The notes: generated by a model from the sequence alone, not told the origin. A stretch of 64,000 nucleotides of DNA from Rutpela maculata (GCA_936432065.2 OW386286.2:20023179-20087178); one strand, 5' to 3'; shown: positions 1 to 10,195, numbered from the stretch's first letter. Translations and numbers: made by a program.

Positions 1-480
1 TAAATTACCGAATAGATTTCTAATAAAATAATATGTTAACATAAATATACATTCAGGTATATTATATTGTTCTAACACTCATAAAGTACTGTTAAAACAT
101 AGGCCAAATGAAAAAATTTTAGTGCATCAACTCAAAAACAATTTTAGAATGAAACAACTTCCAGGAAAATTTCAACAAAATTTCGCAGTTTCTTGCGTTT
201 TTTATTCCAACTAGAACACATAAATACGCCTGTTTGCGCGAACGTTGCCAGGTTAATTTATGACTTTTTTATTCGCTATAATTTCGTACTTAAGTTGTTG
301 GAAAATCGCCCATTTAACGCTGTAAATTACATAATAATACATTTTATCCTATTCGTAAATTGTACAAATTAAAGCAATATACTTCAAATACGTACGCACA
401 AAACATATAGGAGGAAAATTTGAGACGTGGCTTTTAGCTTTAATAGCCACCATCATCGAAATTATTCCAATGGGAAATTG
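1..480 (+). repeat. Unclassified dispersed repeat, copy 1
   Basis: This AT-rich stretch matches 42001-42511 in the same orientation over most of its length, with scattered substitutions and small indels. Shared stretches include the part around the paired words aacataaatatacatt and cgcccatttaacgctgtaaa. No open reading frame or terminal repeat is evident, so the element type is unknown. The left end may be cut by the window edge. Confidence 0.75.
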
Positions 481-782
481 GTATTTAATCTTTTTTTATT
501 TCATTACGTTTCCTATTTTTTTCTCTTTCCTTTCTCTCACTAAATCTACTCCTAGTACGTCGGGTACATGGCTAAAAAAGCCAAAAAGCTGCAGTTTTTG
601 ACTGGAATGTGCCACTATCTGTGGTCATAGTTGATGACAAAAGGTAACTTTCCAGATAGGGAGCCACTTGAAAATCTATGTAGAATACCTAAATGGCGAC
701 CATTAAACCGCCATTAGCCGCACTACATTTTTTGTATCTCAGCTCCTAATGGTCCGATTTCAATTTTCTCTATTTTGTTGGG
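481..782. other. AT-rich non-coding stretch
   Basis: No gene is seen here. It contains one copy of a short dispersed motif (about 690-760, word gtatctcagctcctaatgg) that recurs inverted at 9426-9490. Both copies lie just upstream of non-LTR element remnants, so the motif may be part of, or a preferred neighbour of, these elements. Confidence 0.5.
690..765 (+). repeat. Short dispersed repeat (inverted copy at 9426-9490)
   Basis: The text aaccgccattagccgcact followed by tttgtatctcagctcctaat is found as its reverse complement at 9426-9490. Its centre, ggcggctaatggccg-like, is itself partly palindromic. It may be the terminus of an unrecognised MITE; nothing in the window settles this. Confidence 0.6.
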
Positions 783-1595
783 ATGGAAGATAATACACTA
801 GCCAACTTAAAGCAGGTAGTGATACTATTTATTACAACCGTGCTGGGGGTAATCATTAAAGATAATGACATTGAAGCTGTATCTAGACTAGGGTCAAATG
901 GTGATAGCAGAACTTGTCCCATTCTGTTAAAACTTACCTCATTTGGAATTAAATCAGCCATTTTCTCAAACTGTTACAAATTAAAAAATTCAAAAATTGC
1001 CATATCAGAGGATTTATCGAAGGAAGACAGGCAAATTCGTAAGCAGTTACTACCACACTACAGAAACGCTAAACTTAAAGGCTTAAGGACGTACATCAAG
1101 CATGACAAATTAATGATCAACGACAAAGATTGGTCGATTCAGGAATTGCATTCCTTAGATCTAAATAATTTAGTACCAATTAGCTCTCATCCGAGTGTTG
1201 GTGGGGAGAATTCAAGACAAGTTGTTGGAGAGTTTGATCAGTTTGATAATGCTACTGCTCTAAGTGAACGGCCACAGTTATTTTGTCATACTCCCTCCTT
1301 AACTTCATATGCTTGCTCTAGCGGAAATGTCTCAAGCTTATTACCAAATGCTACACGTGAACCACTAGCCACTAACCAAGTATCGTGTATACTAGACACA
1401 CAAAATCAATATGTACTTCCCAAACCCCTGCCAAATTCAGTCCCTGCTTATACAAGCACGTCACAGAGCACCCTAAACTCGAACAATAACATCACACATG
1501 ATAGTAATGTAGAAGTTAAAAATACTGGAGCTATTCCCAAGAAATTTACTAATCGACCACAGACTAGGCGTGCTGCTCAAAATGCATTTCAGTAA
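783..1595 (+). pseudogene. Non-LTR retrotransposon ORF1 protein, N-terminally truncated
   Basis: This 270-residue open frame corresponds to the second half of an L1-type ORF1 protein, an RNA-binding chaperone of the retrotransposon RNP. Residues about 25-120 (from the segment around VSRLGSNGDSRTCPILLKL to HDKLMINDKDWSIQEL) parallel the RNA-binding and C-terminal domains of the complete ORF1 at 52399-53301: both show an R/K-rich helix with KEDRQIRKQLLPHYRNAK here and EDRKDQKVLSDHLKIARSK there. The coiled-coil N-terminus present in that copy is missing. The rest is a Ser/Asn-rich low-complexity tail. It overlaps the start of the endonuclease region in another frame. Confidence 0.7.
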
Positions 1596-2500
1596 GGCTG
1601 CATGTATATCTCATTCTACAATTAATATTTATTATCAAAATGTTCGTGGATTGCTAACAAAATTAAATGATGTTTATTTATCTGCGCTAATAAGAATATC
1701 CGGAATGGCGAACTATTTGATGACCGTTATATCGTTTATAGAACGGATCGCAATGAAAACAACAGCAATAAATCAAGGGGAGGTGGGGTACTAATCGCTG
1801 TTCACAAGAAATTATCATCTTTTATAGTACCTGTGATACACGCGGACACTGAAGAATTGTGGGTTGTTGTCAAGTATAGGACAATTAATATTCTCTTGGC
1901 TGCAATTTATATTCCATCTGGGTCGGATGCACTGATTTATGAAAAACATGTGTCAAACTTTCAAGGACTAAAAAAACGCTTTAATAACTATAAATCTTTA
2001 ATTGTGGGTGACTACAATCTACCGAACATCAAGTGGATCACCACTGAGGAACAACAATTCTACGTCCCGACGAATATCAAAACCTTATCAGAAGAAACAC
2101 TTTGTGACAATCTCACATACCAAGGCTTAACTCAATTTAATGGTGTGTCAAATTCAAGGGGTGTTTTACTCGACCTGTGTTTTTCTGATTTAAATGTTAA
2201 TGTGACATTCATCATCCACCAATTAATGTAAATTTAGATGCTATTACTAGCAGCAATTTAGAGCCACCTACTGACTACTTTTATAACTACAAATATGCGG
2301 ATTATGTTCAATTAAATTATTATCTAAGCACCTTTGATTGGAATTTTCTTAATCAAACTGAGAATTTAAATGAAGCTGTAGACGCTTTCTATGTACTTCT
2401 TTTCGAAGCAATAGATCTATATGTTCCTAAAAATATGTGCAAGTTAAGAAAATTGCCGTTATGGTTTAGCGAAAAACTCAAATCTTTAATATTTGAAAAA
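1573..2500 (+). pseudogene. APE-type endonuclease domain of ORF2, frameshifted
   Basis: This encodes the target-nicking endonuclease of a non-LTR element. The first block (from about 1618) begins INIYYQNVRGLLTKLNDVY, the classical start of the exonuclease/endonuclease/phosphatase fold. A second block in other frames (1833-2231) holds LAAIYIPSG and the GDYNLPNIKW motif at about 2015-2050. At least two frameshifts break the domain. Between 2232 and 2520 the translation remains endonuclease-linker-like but carries stops. Not functional as it stands. Confidence 0.75.
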
Positions 2501-4488
2501 AAATTGTTCACCGTTTATACAAAATGTCTGGTAGTAGAACGGATTATAGTAAATTTAGCGATTTACGTAAAGAATGCAAAAAATTAAGCAAGCAAGATTT
2601 TGAAAGTTATATAGAGAGTGTCGAAAATAGTATTCCCAGCAGTATTAAAAATTTTTGGAATTATGTTAAGATTATTAATCACAATGAAAATAGCATTCCC
2701 TCTACAATGATTAGCAACAACGTGGAAATTACTGGTGGTACAAATGTGGCAAACTTGTTTGCAAGTAATTTTAAAACCTACTATAATAATAAAAATAACA
2801 AGAAAATTAATATCAATTCAACAACAGCGAATAACATTGTTGGAGTCAATATTTCCGTTGAGATTATATGTGATATTCTGAGTAATCTAGACACAAACAA
2901 GGGCCCTGGGCCTGACAAAATACCCCCATTGCTATTGAAAACATGTAGATGCACGCTATCAGCTCCGTTATATATGCTTTTTTATAAATCGCTAACCACT
3001 GGAATCTTTCCAGATAAATGGAAACAGGCTTATGTCTCACCCATTTCCAAATCAGGAAATAAATCCAATCCAGCAAACTATCGCCCAATAACAATTCTCT
3101 CGGCAATTCCCAAAGTACTAGAGAAGATAGTCACAAGTTTTTTAACGCATCAATTCAAAAACGTCATTATTAACGACCAGTATGGATTTCAGTCGGGTAA
3201 GTCTACTGCAGCAAACATGATTTCACTTGTAAATTATGCCCAAAACTGCATGGAAGAGGGCAACGAGGTACATGCAATATATACGGATTTTAGTAAGGCT
3301 TTCGATAAAGTAAATATAGAATTGTTAATCCAAAAGATATCTAGCGTAGGGATTGGTGGTATGTTGCTGGAATGGTTATCCTCATATTTATTAAATAGGT
3401 CTCACCAAGTAAGAGTTAATGGCCACTTATCAAACGTATTCACACCTACATCTGGTGTGCCTCAAGGTTCTCACCTGGGACCATTGTTATTCAATCTGTT
3501 CATTAACGATATTTGCGAGTGCTTTCACTTCTGTCACATACTACTATTCGCGGAGGACTTAAAAATTTATTCAAGGGTGTCTGATGTACAAGATTGCCAA
3601 ATAATTCAAGAAGACCTCGATAGATTTGCTGATTGGTGCCATGAGAATGAGATGTCATTGAACGTTGATATTTATTAAATTTTCAAGAAAAATAAATAGA
3701 GTTACTAATGTCACATATCAGCTTAATGGCCATGACCTTCATAAAGCCAATCAAGTAAAAGACCTTGGGGTTTTACTCGACTCTAAATTAAATTTCAATA
3801 ATAACATCGATCATGTGATCTCAAAAGCAAACAAAATGTTAGGTTTCATAAAGAGATCTACTTCAAGTTTTAAGAGTGTACAAGCTTATCGTATGTTATA
3901 TATTTCGCTGGTGAGATCGGTGCTTGAATATTGTGTAGTGGCATGGGCACCTTCATATGAAACTCATATTTCTCGATTAGAACATGTGCAACATAAATTT
4001 TTAAAGCAAGCTTGCTATAAGCTCACACTACAAGTAGTCCATTTGGATACCATCATCGATGCTGCCGCATATCTCAATTTACCTGCCCTCAACCAGCGAC
4101 GTATATTCTACGATTTAAGCTTCATTTATAAGTTAATCAACAACCTAATTAACTCACCGTATCTTTTGTCTGAAATTAATATTCATGTGCCACCTAGGAA
4201 TACCAGGAACCCACTAAGTTTTAAACCAAAGTTTCACCGAACCTCTTATGGAAGTCACACACCTTTGAATAGAATGATTAATAACTATAACATTTACGGA
4301 GAGCCAGCGTCGTAGCTAGAAACTTTGGCGCCCAAGGCAAATATCTAATTACGAGTCCCCCTCCAATTGCGACCCCAATTGCCAATTGTGTCCGAATTTT
4401 AACACGACTTTTTATTTACGTTCAAATCTCAGTTCAAATGCAGTGTAGCACTAAAAACTGCCGGCCGGTGGAGGTTAATGTGTAGTAA

Positions 4489-4650
4489 GGGCCGAACTAG
4501 GCGAACGTAATTTGCGTCGCGTATTCAGCGCCGTGTATTCTTCGCCGAAATTAAAATCACATTTTCACGTAGTCAGTTAAACGAGCGCAATGTAACACAT
4601 TTATGGCAGCGCCAAATACGCAAGGCAAATATGCTCGTCTAGTTTGGCCC
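4489..4650 (+). mobile_element. Harbinger/Tourist-like MITE, copy 1
   Basis: A 162-bp element with terminal inverted repeats: it starts gggccgaactaggcgaacgt and ends in gctcgtctagtttggccc. It is flanked by TAA on both sides (4486-4488 and 4651-4653). A 3-bp TWA duplication plus GGGCC termini fits PIF/Harbinger MITEs. It lies within the hAT-type element 4305-5269. Confidence 0.8.
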
Positions 4651-4794
4651 TAATAGTCGCACGTCGCCCTATGCTGCGCCGCTGCTTTCCACTAATTCAT
4701 TGATCCCGTACACAGATCATCGGGTCGGCATGCATTCTACTATTCTACACATAAGACGCCTGTGTTGTGACCGCAGTTTGAAACGCACCGCTTA

Positions 4795-4966
4795 GGGCCA
4801 AACTAGACGAGCGTATCTGCGTCGCGTATTTGGCGCTGCCATAGATACGTTACATTGCGCTCGTTTAACTGCCACGTGAAAACGTGATTTTAATTTCGGC
4901 GTAGAATACGCGGCGCTGAATACGCGACGTAAACGCGACGCAAATTACGTTCGTCTAGTTTGGCCC
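4795..4966 (-). mobile_element. Harbinger/Tourist-like MITE, copy 2 (inverted)
   Basis: A 172-bp relative of the 4489-4650 copy in the opposite orientation, starting gggccaaactagacgagcgt and ending ttcgtctagtttggccc. TTA flanks it on both sides (4792-4794 and 4967-4969). The interior aligns with copy 1 read backwards (gcgctgccat, cgctcgtttaactg, aattacgttcgtctag). Confidence 0.8.
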
Positions 4967-4977
4967 TTAGGTTTTTG

Positions 4978-5062
4978 AATGTAGTCAGTAAAACGAGCGC
5001 AATATAACGTATTTATGGCAGCGCCAAATACGCGACGCAAATACACTCGTCTAATTTGGCCC
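4978..5062 (+). mobile_element. Harbinger/Tourist-like MITE, 5'-truncated copy 3
   Basis: The 3' half of the same MITE in the orientation of copy 1, from gtagtcagtaaaacgagcgc to ctcgtctaatttggccc, followed by TTA (5063-5065). The left half is absent; it abuts copy 2 within about ten bases, suggesting a deletion or recombination between neighbouring copies. Confidence 0.7.
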
Positions 5063-5540
5063 TTAACTTTCACATACACTGAACATTTAAGCACGTCAAT
5101 CCAGTCGATTAAGTAATGACAAATTTTTTACTTTGCATGTGTTGTTTTCTATATATGTACATATTTAAGACGAAATACGTAAGTACTAGGCCATTGGCTT
5201 CGAGTTGCGCCAACCGATGCTGGCGCCCCTGGCGCAGGCCCCAATTGCCCTGCCCTAGATACGACGCTGCGGCGAGCATATCGATACGTTTAATATTAAT
5301 TACAGCGCATTCTGCAAACAGGCCCGTCGCATTTTGTACCAGTGATACCACTGTTGTTAATGTTCAATATATGTCAGTTGGTTCACCTAAATAATATTTT
5401 CATTGTTTGTATATTCTATGTCATATTGTATGTCTGTTATTAGTTTGTTTTAGTAAGTACGTGTTATATATTGTGTATATACTCAGTTTTTGTAAATGCA
5501 AATGTATACTGTTGTAATGGACATGGTTCCGTAAATAAAG

Positions 5541-5561
5541 TATTATTATTATTATTATTAA
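5541..5561 (+). repeat. (ATT)n 3' tail of non-LTR element no. 1
   Basis: Seven ATT-like units follow the word gtaaataaag. The same type of tail ends the non-LTR elements at 26.88 kb and 56.89 kb, so it is part of the retrotransposon 3' end rather than an independent microsatellite. Confidence 0.7.
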
Positions 5562-5684
5562 TCTTGTGAAAAGAACACTTTTTTGTCCCTATACATTTAT
5601 CTATTTACCTTAAGGTTCTGTGCAATTTTCAAAAAAACAAATATTTTTTAATTTTCACGGACTTTTCGATAATATTGTGATACG

Positions 5685-6245
5685 GAATTCAAAAACAGAA
5701 TTTTGAATGATGCTGAGAGGTTCCATGCAAACAGAATACACATTTCTTCAGATACTTACTCAAAAACTTGTCTGAAGAAACGTGTGAGAAATAAGAGAGG
5801 CGTTGGTCTTCGTCGCCAAGTAGCACAAGGAAATGTGCTACCAAAAAATTGGAATGACTTTCTCTACTGGGATCAGAATAAGACTCTTCAAGTTACTTGG
5901 AGAACATGCATTTTTGAAGTTTGATTGGGCTCACATCAGTACTGAGATCGTTCATCTCGGTCGGATAAAACTTGATGGAGTACAATGCAAGCAACAGGAA
6001 GAGCAGACGGCAGGATTTTTCTCCGTGCTAAAGAGTGTTGAACATGGAGCAAAAAAAAATTATTTGCAAGTAGATACTGATGTAGTAGTTTTGGCAATCT
6101 CTTTCTTTCACATTCTCAAAACTACGGGACTTCAAGAGATGTGGATTCTCTTTGGTGCTATGGGAAGGGTCAGAGACACATGAGCATTAGTGCCATGTTT
6201 GAGAGTATGGGTAAACATAAAGCTGTTAGTGCAGGCGCTGGAAGT
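5685..6245 (+). pseudogene. Fragment of the Academ-like gene family (PIN/XPG-like segment), copy A1
   Basis: Translation in drifting frames gives a basic stretch followed by LPKNWNDFLYWDQNKTLQ (about 5842-5896), then a second frame with KQQEEQTAGFFSVLKSVEHG and LQVDTDVVVLAISFFHILK (about 6062-6118). The E..T....D and DTDV residues mirror the acidic pattern of the copies at 15.2 and 19.9 kb (SEADSRIFA/TDTDIFVMA; NEVDTRIFA). I read this as the acidic core of a PIN/XPG-type nuclease domain by resemblance only. Stops and frameshifts make it non-functional. It ends where a GC-rich Jockey fragment begins. Confidence 0.65.
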
Positions 6246-6249
6246 AGTT

Positions 6250-7757
6250 GAGTATGCAAAATGTGAGGATCGCCAATATTCTTGGCTAAAGATGTCGGTC
6301 TCGGATGACTGGGGCTGGGCAGGACTATTGCCCTTTACCCCAATGCATCGCTGTAGACCGGGGACCAGCCTCGTGCAGGGCGGGCGAAGTTTACTCACAA
6401 ATGTGAGCGGTGCAGACGATTTCGGCCCACCTCCTTCTGGCGTTCTTCTATCTTGATTTTCTTTTCTTCGCCAGCTTGTCCCCCCCCCCCGTGGGTAGTC
6501 ATCGGTCAGTTGGGTGTTTTTGGGTTTTTAGCAGGAGTGACTGCCGGTACACAGAATGCCAATTGGCATCCTGTCATCCGGATCATCGGTAGGGTAAGGA
6601 TGAGCTGTGTAGCTCGAGGAAGGGTAGACCTAACTGCTTTGGTAGCATTTTCGGTCTGCCCGGAGCCAGGATGACTACGGGTACTGGACAGTTGTTTGTC
6701 CGGTACCCGCAAGGTCTTGGGTGGGTGGTTGGGTGATCGTCCTGTCTCTTCCGTGGGTGTCTTCATCGGTGGGTGGTATGTTTATACTCACCCGTTATCC
6801 AGGAGCTGCACCTTCGGCCGCTTGTGCCTCGGAGCGTCTGCTGGGTCGTAGTCAGTAGCCTCCCTGACCAGCGGGTTCCCATGCTCCACAGCAATGGCGT
6901 ACATCTTTCTGGCTCTTTCCTTGATGATCTCCGTGACCGGGGTGTACCCCAGGTCCCTGAAGATATCCTCGTTGCGGACGAACCAAGGTGCGCTGACTGG
7001 TGCTCTGAGGGCGACCTTCTCTACTCTCTGGATCTGTTGGAGGTAGCTCTGCGCTTGGTAGCCCCATGCTACCGAAGCGTACGTCAGTTGAGGCCGGATG
7101 AGGGACCTGATAAGCGTGAGCTTGTTCCTCAGGTTGAGTCTGCTCTGTCTGCCCGTCATCGGGTAGATTAAGGCTCTCGTCCTCCTGGCCTTTTTGACGA
7201 TGGCTTCCGTGTTCAGTATCCGTCAGGCCTTTGTCCATGATCACGCCAAGGTAGTTGGCGGTATCGTGCCAATGGATGTCTTCACCAAACATGGAAACGT
7301 GACCGGTGGGGTTTTGTTTTCTTACCTACTTGAAGAGGACCGCCTTGCTCTTCTCGGCGTTGAGGCTACCTTCCATCGGTTGCACCAGTCCTCTAGGAGG
7401 GAGGCCGCGTGCTGGAAGTTTCTGGTGGCTAGCCTTGCACTCCAGGATCTAGCAGTCAGGGCTGTGTCGTCTGCGTAGAGGGCCAGAGAGGTCCGCTCTG
7501 TCCTTGGGAGGTCGGAGGTGTAAATGGAGAACAAGTGCGGGGAGAGCACCGAGCCTTGGGAACTCCTGCCTCCATTGTTCTGTACGTGGACACCTTGTGT
7601 CCTCGATATTTACCCTCATCTGTCTTCTGTGTAGGTATGATCTCACTAGCTTGACGAGTGCAATGGGGTAACATACTTATTATTTTGGCTAGGAGACCAT
7701 CGTGCCAAACCCTGTCGAAGGCTTTGGTGACGTCCAGGAACAGCGCTGCCGTGACCT
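6250..7757 (-). mobile_element. GC-rich Jockey-clade non-LTR fragment
   Basis: Base composition rises sharply from an AT-rich background to well above 50% G+C between about 6290 and 7757, and codes on the minus strand for the C-terminal half of a Jockey-type ORF2. The left part (6250-6787) is the downstream sequence of that ORF, with a C-run at 6479-6490 and no clear poly(A). The composition contrast with every neighbour suggests a different source or age from the other LINEs here. Confidence 0.75.
6788..7757 (-). pseudogene. Jockey-type reverse transcriptase, C-terminal half, frameshifted
   Basis: Reading from 7757 downward, the frame opens with LFLDVTKAFDRVWHDGLLAK (RT motif A). SIYTSDLPRTERTSLALYADD follows, with an intact YADD box at about 7460. 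After that come LEDWCNRWKV, NYLGVIMDKGLT and, at 7159-6788, SLIRPQLTYASVAWG with the ending DYDPADAPRHKRPKVQLLDN. At least three frameshifts separate these blocks. The order and the RP-type terminus are those of Jockey ORF2. The N-terminal endonuclease is missing. Confidence 0.85.
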
Positions 7758-8447
7758 CCTCAGTGCTGATACAAATGTATTCATCTTGGCTATTTATTAC
7801 TGGAATGAACTAACAAATATTGGTTGTCTAGGCCTATGGTTCGACGGTTCTTATAAAAAGAAACATCTTCTAGGATGCCATTTAACTGCTGAATCCCTTG
7901 GTGAAAGCATTTGTAATATTTTGCCAGCGTTACATTCTGTAAGTGGCTGCGATACTACCAGTAGATTAGGCAATAAAATAGAATGTCTGAAAGCTGCAAC
8001 GGAGGATTTTGTACAAACAGCCCTTGTATCTTTGGGAAACCTTGACTGAAATGCTGAACAATTAAAATAGATAGAAACAGTTTGCAAATTGAGTTTGCTT
8101 TCAAAGAATTCTTGAAATATTTGCGGCAGTTTTCTTGAAAACGGTTGGAATTATCAAGTTCTACCAAGTATACCTTTTTTACGTAGAATGAATGACTCCT
8201 GCATGAGATTTTCTAGTCAAAAGTTCCATCATGTTTCGTAAAAAAAAGAGAAAAATATTCATCATCAGGCATAGCTCATGAGGCGTCCTCCGTGATATGA
8301 TACATAAATTATTGTTTCTTAGCTTTAAAAAATGTTTCCTTACCAAATTGAGAGAAGATCGGTCAATAGGTAGTTGAGATATTGCAAAAGAAAAGAAAAA
8401 AAATTACAATTTTGACACCCTGTATCTTTTTCCACAGCAGCAATTTA

Positions 8448-8530
<83 letters not shown>

Positions 8531-9040
8531 TATATCCTCATATCTTGATTTAAAGAATCTACCCTTGAACCATAACATATTATTAATGGTCCACCCTGTG
8601 TAGATAAGAGGAGCTCTACCAAAACGGTCTATTTCTGACTAGACTTTTCCAATTCTGGAGAAGTTTACTGTTTTGCCTTACTGCAAAGACGCAGAAGACT
8701 TCTCAGTCAATCATGTTAGAAAGTTTATCTTTACTTCAAAAAGACGCAGTCTACAAAGTCTGTCCCCAACAAAAGAGGCACTAAGGCAGCAGTGTCTTCG
8801 TTCAGCATACCAGGCAGGACAAGTTTTGAGTCGTGCGTGCTCAGTGAATGACAACATTCCAGGGCCAGAAGGATAGGGATGGACCATGGCTGCTGGGGAG
8901 TAGATGGCGATCTGGTCTTCCCTTCTATTATGGAAGCCTGCAGAGAATTGGTTAAGTATAGTTGCTCCGGATGCCGTACATGATGCTCCTGTTCAAGGGC
9001 TATGGTTCTTTACACGCTATTTTGCACGAACTGCATTGGG
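7758..9040 (+). pseudogene. Fragment of the Academ-like gene family with GCDT and CXC segments, copy A2
   Basis: It starts mid-domain at DTNVFILAIYYWNELTNIG and continues to LHSVSGCDTTSRLGNKIE (7924-7986). After a gap with an AT microsatellite it resumes at 8640 with FTVLPYCKDAEDFSVNHVRK, LSPTKEALRQQCLRSAYQAG and finally a cysteine-rich end in shifted frames (YSCSGCR, then CSC, then LFCTNC at about 8960-9035). That order (acidic motif, GCDT, LPPT/LSPT helix, CXC-like cysteines) is the same as in the copies at 14.4-15.3 and 18.8-20.0 kb. It overlaps A1 in protein coverage, so it is a separate copy. Confidence 0.7.
8451..8528. repeat. (TA)n microsatellite
   Basis: About 39 uninterrupted AT dinucleotides, lying inside the decayed gene copy A2. 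It accounts for the Tyr-Ile repeat frames on both strands. Confidence 0.95.
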
Positions 9041-9425
9041 GGTCGACAATGAAGCAATAAATACAATAAAGGTATTCGTATAACTGATTATTTTAAAATT
9101 CGTTTCACAATTTCAAGATCATAATATTGCTTTGTTGATCCAATGCCTTAATATAATAATAATATATAGCCATAAGATCTGTAGAGAAGCAGTAAATTTA
9201 CACAAGTATTTCTTAGTTTTTAAACGTTTTTTATTTGAAAAAAATTGTTTCCTTAATGTAATAAATGTTTTCAAGATAATTAAAATCATTGTTGTTTATG
9301 AAAACAAGTCTCTCTTGAATCCCATATACATAAACCTTTTGTGGGTAAAGAATGCAGGTTTTTGAAAATTGCGCAAAACCCTGTCCTCTTCACAAGAGCT
9401 ATCAAACAAAAAAGAAAATTAAAAA
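9041..9425. other. AT-rich stretch without a recognised gene
   Basis: No coding block, terminal repeat or RNA gene could be recognised between the end of the A2 gene fragment and the short repeat at 9426. Confidence 0.5.
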
Positions 9426-9490
9426 ATGGGACCATTAGGAGCTGAGATACAAAATTTTAGTGCGGCTAATGGCGGCCTTTAATGGCCGCA
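9426..9490 (-). repeat. Short dispersed repeat (inverted copy of 690-765)
   Basis: It reads accattaggagctgagata then tagtgcggctaatggcgg, the reverse complement of 690-765 with a few differences. It abuts the broken ORF1 end of non-LTR element no. 2, so it may mark the truncation point. Confidence 0.65.
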
Positions 9491-9661
9491 CATTCAGTAA
9501 AGGAATGCACTGCCACGGACCTTAAATGCGTGCACTGCAATAATTTAAATTCTACGCAAAATAAGAATCTAGACATACAACATGCGGCGTGGGATCCTAA
9601 ATGTCACGTATATAAGGAGATCCAAAGTAAAATGAAAATTAGAATATTAGGCGGACAATAG
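9489..9661 (+). pseudogene. ORF1 C-terminus with CCHC-type zinc knuckle
   Basis: Translation of this stretch gives ECTATDLKCVHCNNLNSTQN then HAAWDPKCHVYKEIQSK and ends at the TAG at 9659-9661. The C-x2-C...H...C spacing followed by a Lys-rich helix is typical of the gag-like ORF1 proteins of Jockey-type LINEs. The protein upstream is lost. Confidence 0.6.
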
Positions 9662-9739
9662 CAATCAAACTGCCCTGTACCCAGACCCAATTCCAAATGC
9701 CTGAATTCTACTTACACTCATAAGTCTAACCCGTTTACT

Positions 9740-10195
9740 TTGATGTTTTACTATCAAAACGTGAGGGGACTGGGGTCCAAAACTGTCACTCTTTTTAATT
9801 CTATGTCAACCATCAATCAGTATGATGCTATTGCTTTTACAGAAACCTGGCTAAGTAAAGATATCTTTAATTGTGAGTTATTCGATTTGAACCATTACGA
9901 CGTATTCAGAAGCGACCGCGATTTTACTTCTACGAATACTAAAAGAGGAGGCGGTGTACTCCTAGCTCTAAATAAGAAATTTAATGCGGTTAAAGTCAAT
10001 ATTTTTTCTATCTCAGATGGCTTTAGCCATATAAAACACATAGATATTCTAGTTGTTAAATTAAATATAAAATTCCACACGTTGCACATAATCGTAATAT
10101 ACATTCCTCCAGCATGTAATAACACTGACTTCGAATTACTATACGAATCAATAGCTTCTTTGTATTGCATTTATTTATTTATTTTAATATACCTG
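9740..10195 (+). pseudogene. APE-type endonuclease domain of ORF2, interrupted near its end
   Basis: It starts MFYYQNVRGLGSKTVTLFN, the entry strand of the endonuclease fold, then AFTETWLSKD with the catalytic-site Glu, RGGGVLLALNKKF and VIYIPPACNN. The frame fails near 10165 just before the expected GDFN box; the next frame resumes with FNIPEYLN. A few codons appear deleted together with a frame change. Confidence 0.8.

Larger units (their letters stand above)
4305..5269. mobile_element. Non-autonomous hAT-type element inserted in ORF2
   Basis: The ends are inverted repeats: the left begins cagcgtcgtagctag and the right is the reverse complement of cagcgtcgtatctag. They are flanked by an 8-bp near-duplication, cggagagc (4297-4304) and cggcgagc (5270-5277), 7 of 8 identical. 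CAG-type termini with 8-bp target duplications are typical of hAT elements. There is no transposase; the interior (965 bp) holds Harbinger-like MITEs and GC-richer unique sequence. Removing the element and one target copy puts the ORF2 frame back in register, which supports the boundaries. Confidence 0.8.
2524..5345 (+). pseudogene. Reverse transcriptase and post-RT region of ORF2, with FAED in the active site
   Basis: The open frame 2524-3678 covers the RT fingers and palm: GPGPDKIPPLLLK near residue 125, NYRPITILS, YGFQSGKST, TDFSKAFDKVN and SGVPQGSHLGPLLFN are all visible. The catalytic box that should read (F/Y)ADD reads FAED (3547-3558), so one metal-binding Asp is replaced by Glu. A frameshift follows at about 3670, and the post-RT thumb and C-terminal region continue at 3665-4297 (VKDLGVLLDSKLNFNNNID, LEYCVVAWAP). 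The frame is broken at 4297-5270 by a hAT-type insertion and resumes at 5278, ending with TGA at 5343-5345. The gap in coding is explained fully by that insert. Confidence 0.85.
783..5561 (+). mobile_element. Degraded non-LTR retrotransposon no. 1 (CR1/Jockey-like)
   Basis: A two-ORF LINE-type element in decay. In order it has an ORF1 remnant (783-1595), an APE-type endonuclease broken by frameshifts (1573-2500), a reverse transcriptase with a post-RT region (2524-4297, finishing at 5270-5345), a 3' untranslated part and a terminal (ATT)n tail at about 5541-5561 preceded by gtaaataaag. A hAT-type element (4305-5269) interrupts the last codons of ORF2. The 5' end is uncertain and no target duplication was identified. 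The protein texture matches element no. 2 at 9.7 kb, though the copies are clearly diverged. Confidence 0.85.

Noticed and set aside
5109..5394. 80-92 residue frames on both strands in the GC-richer segment
   Set aside because: They lie inside the hAT-type insert and its edge; no protein motif. The real coding there is only the short ORF2 end at 5278-5345.
8363..8603. Overlapping frames of Tyr-Ile repeats on both strands
   Set aside because: They are the translation of the (TA)n microsatellite at 8451-8528. Rejected as genes.
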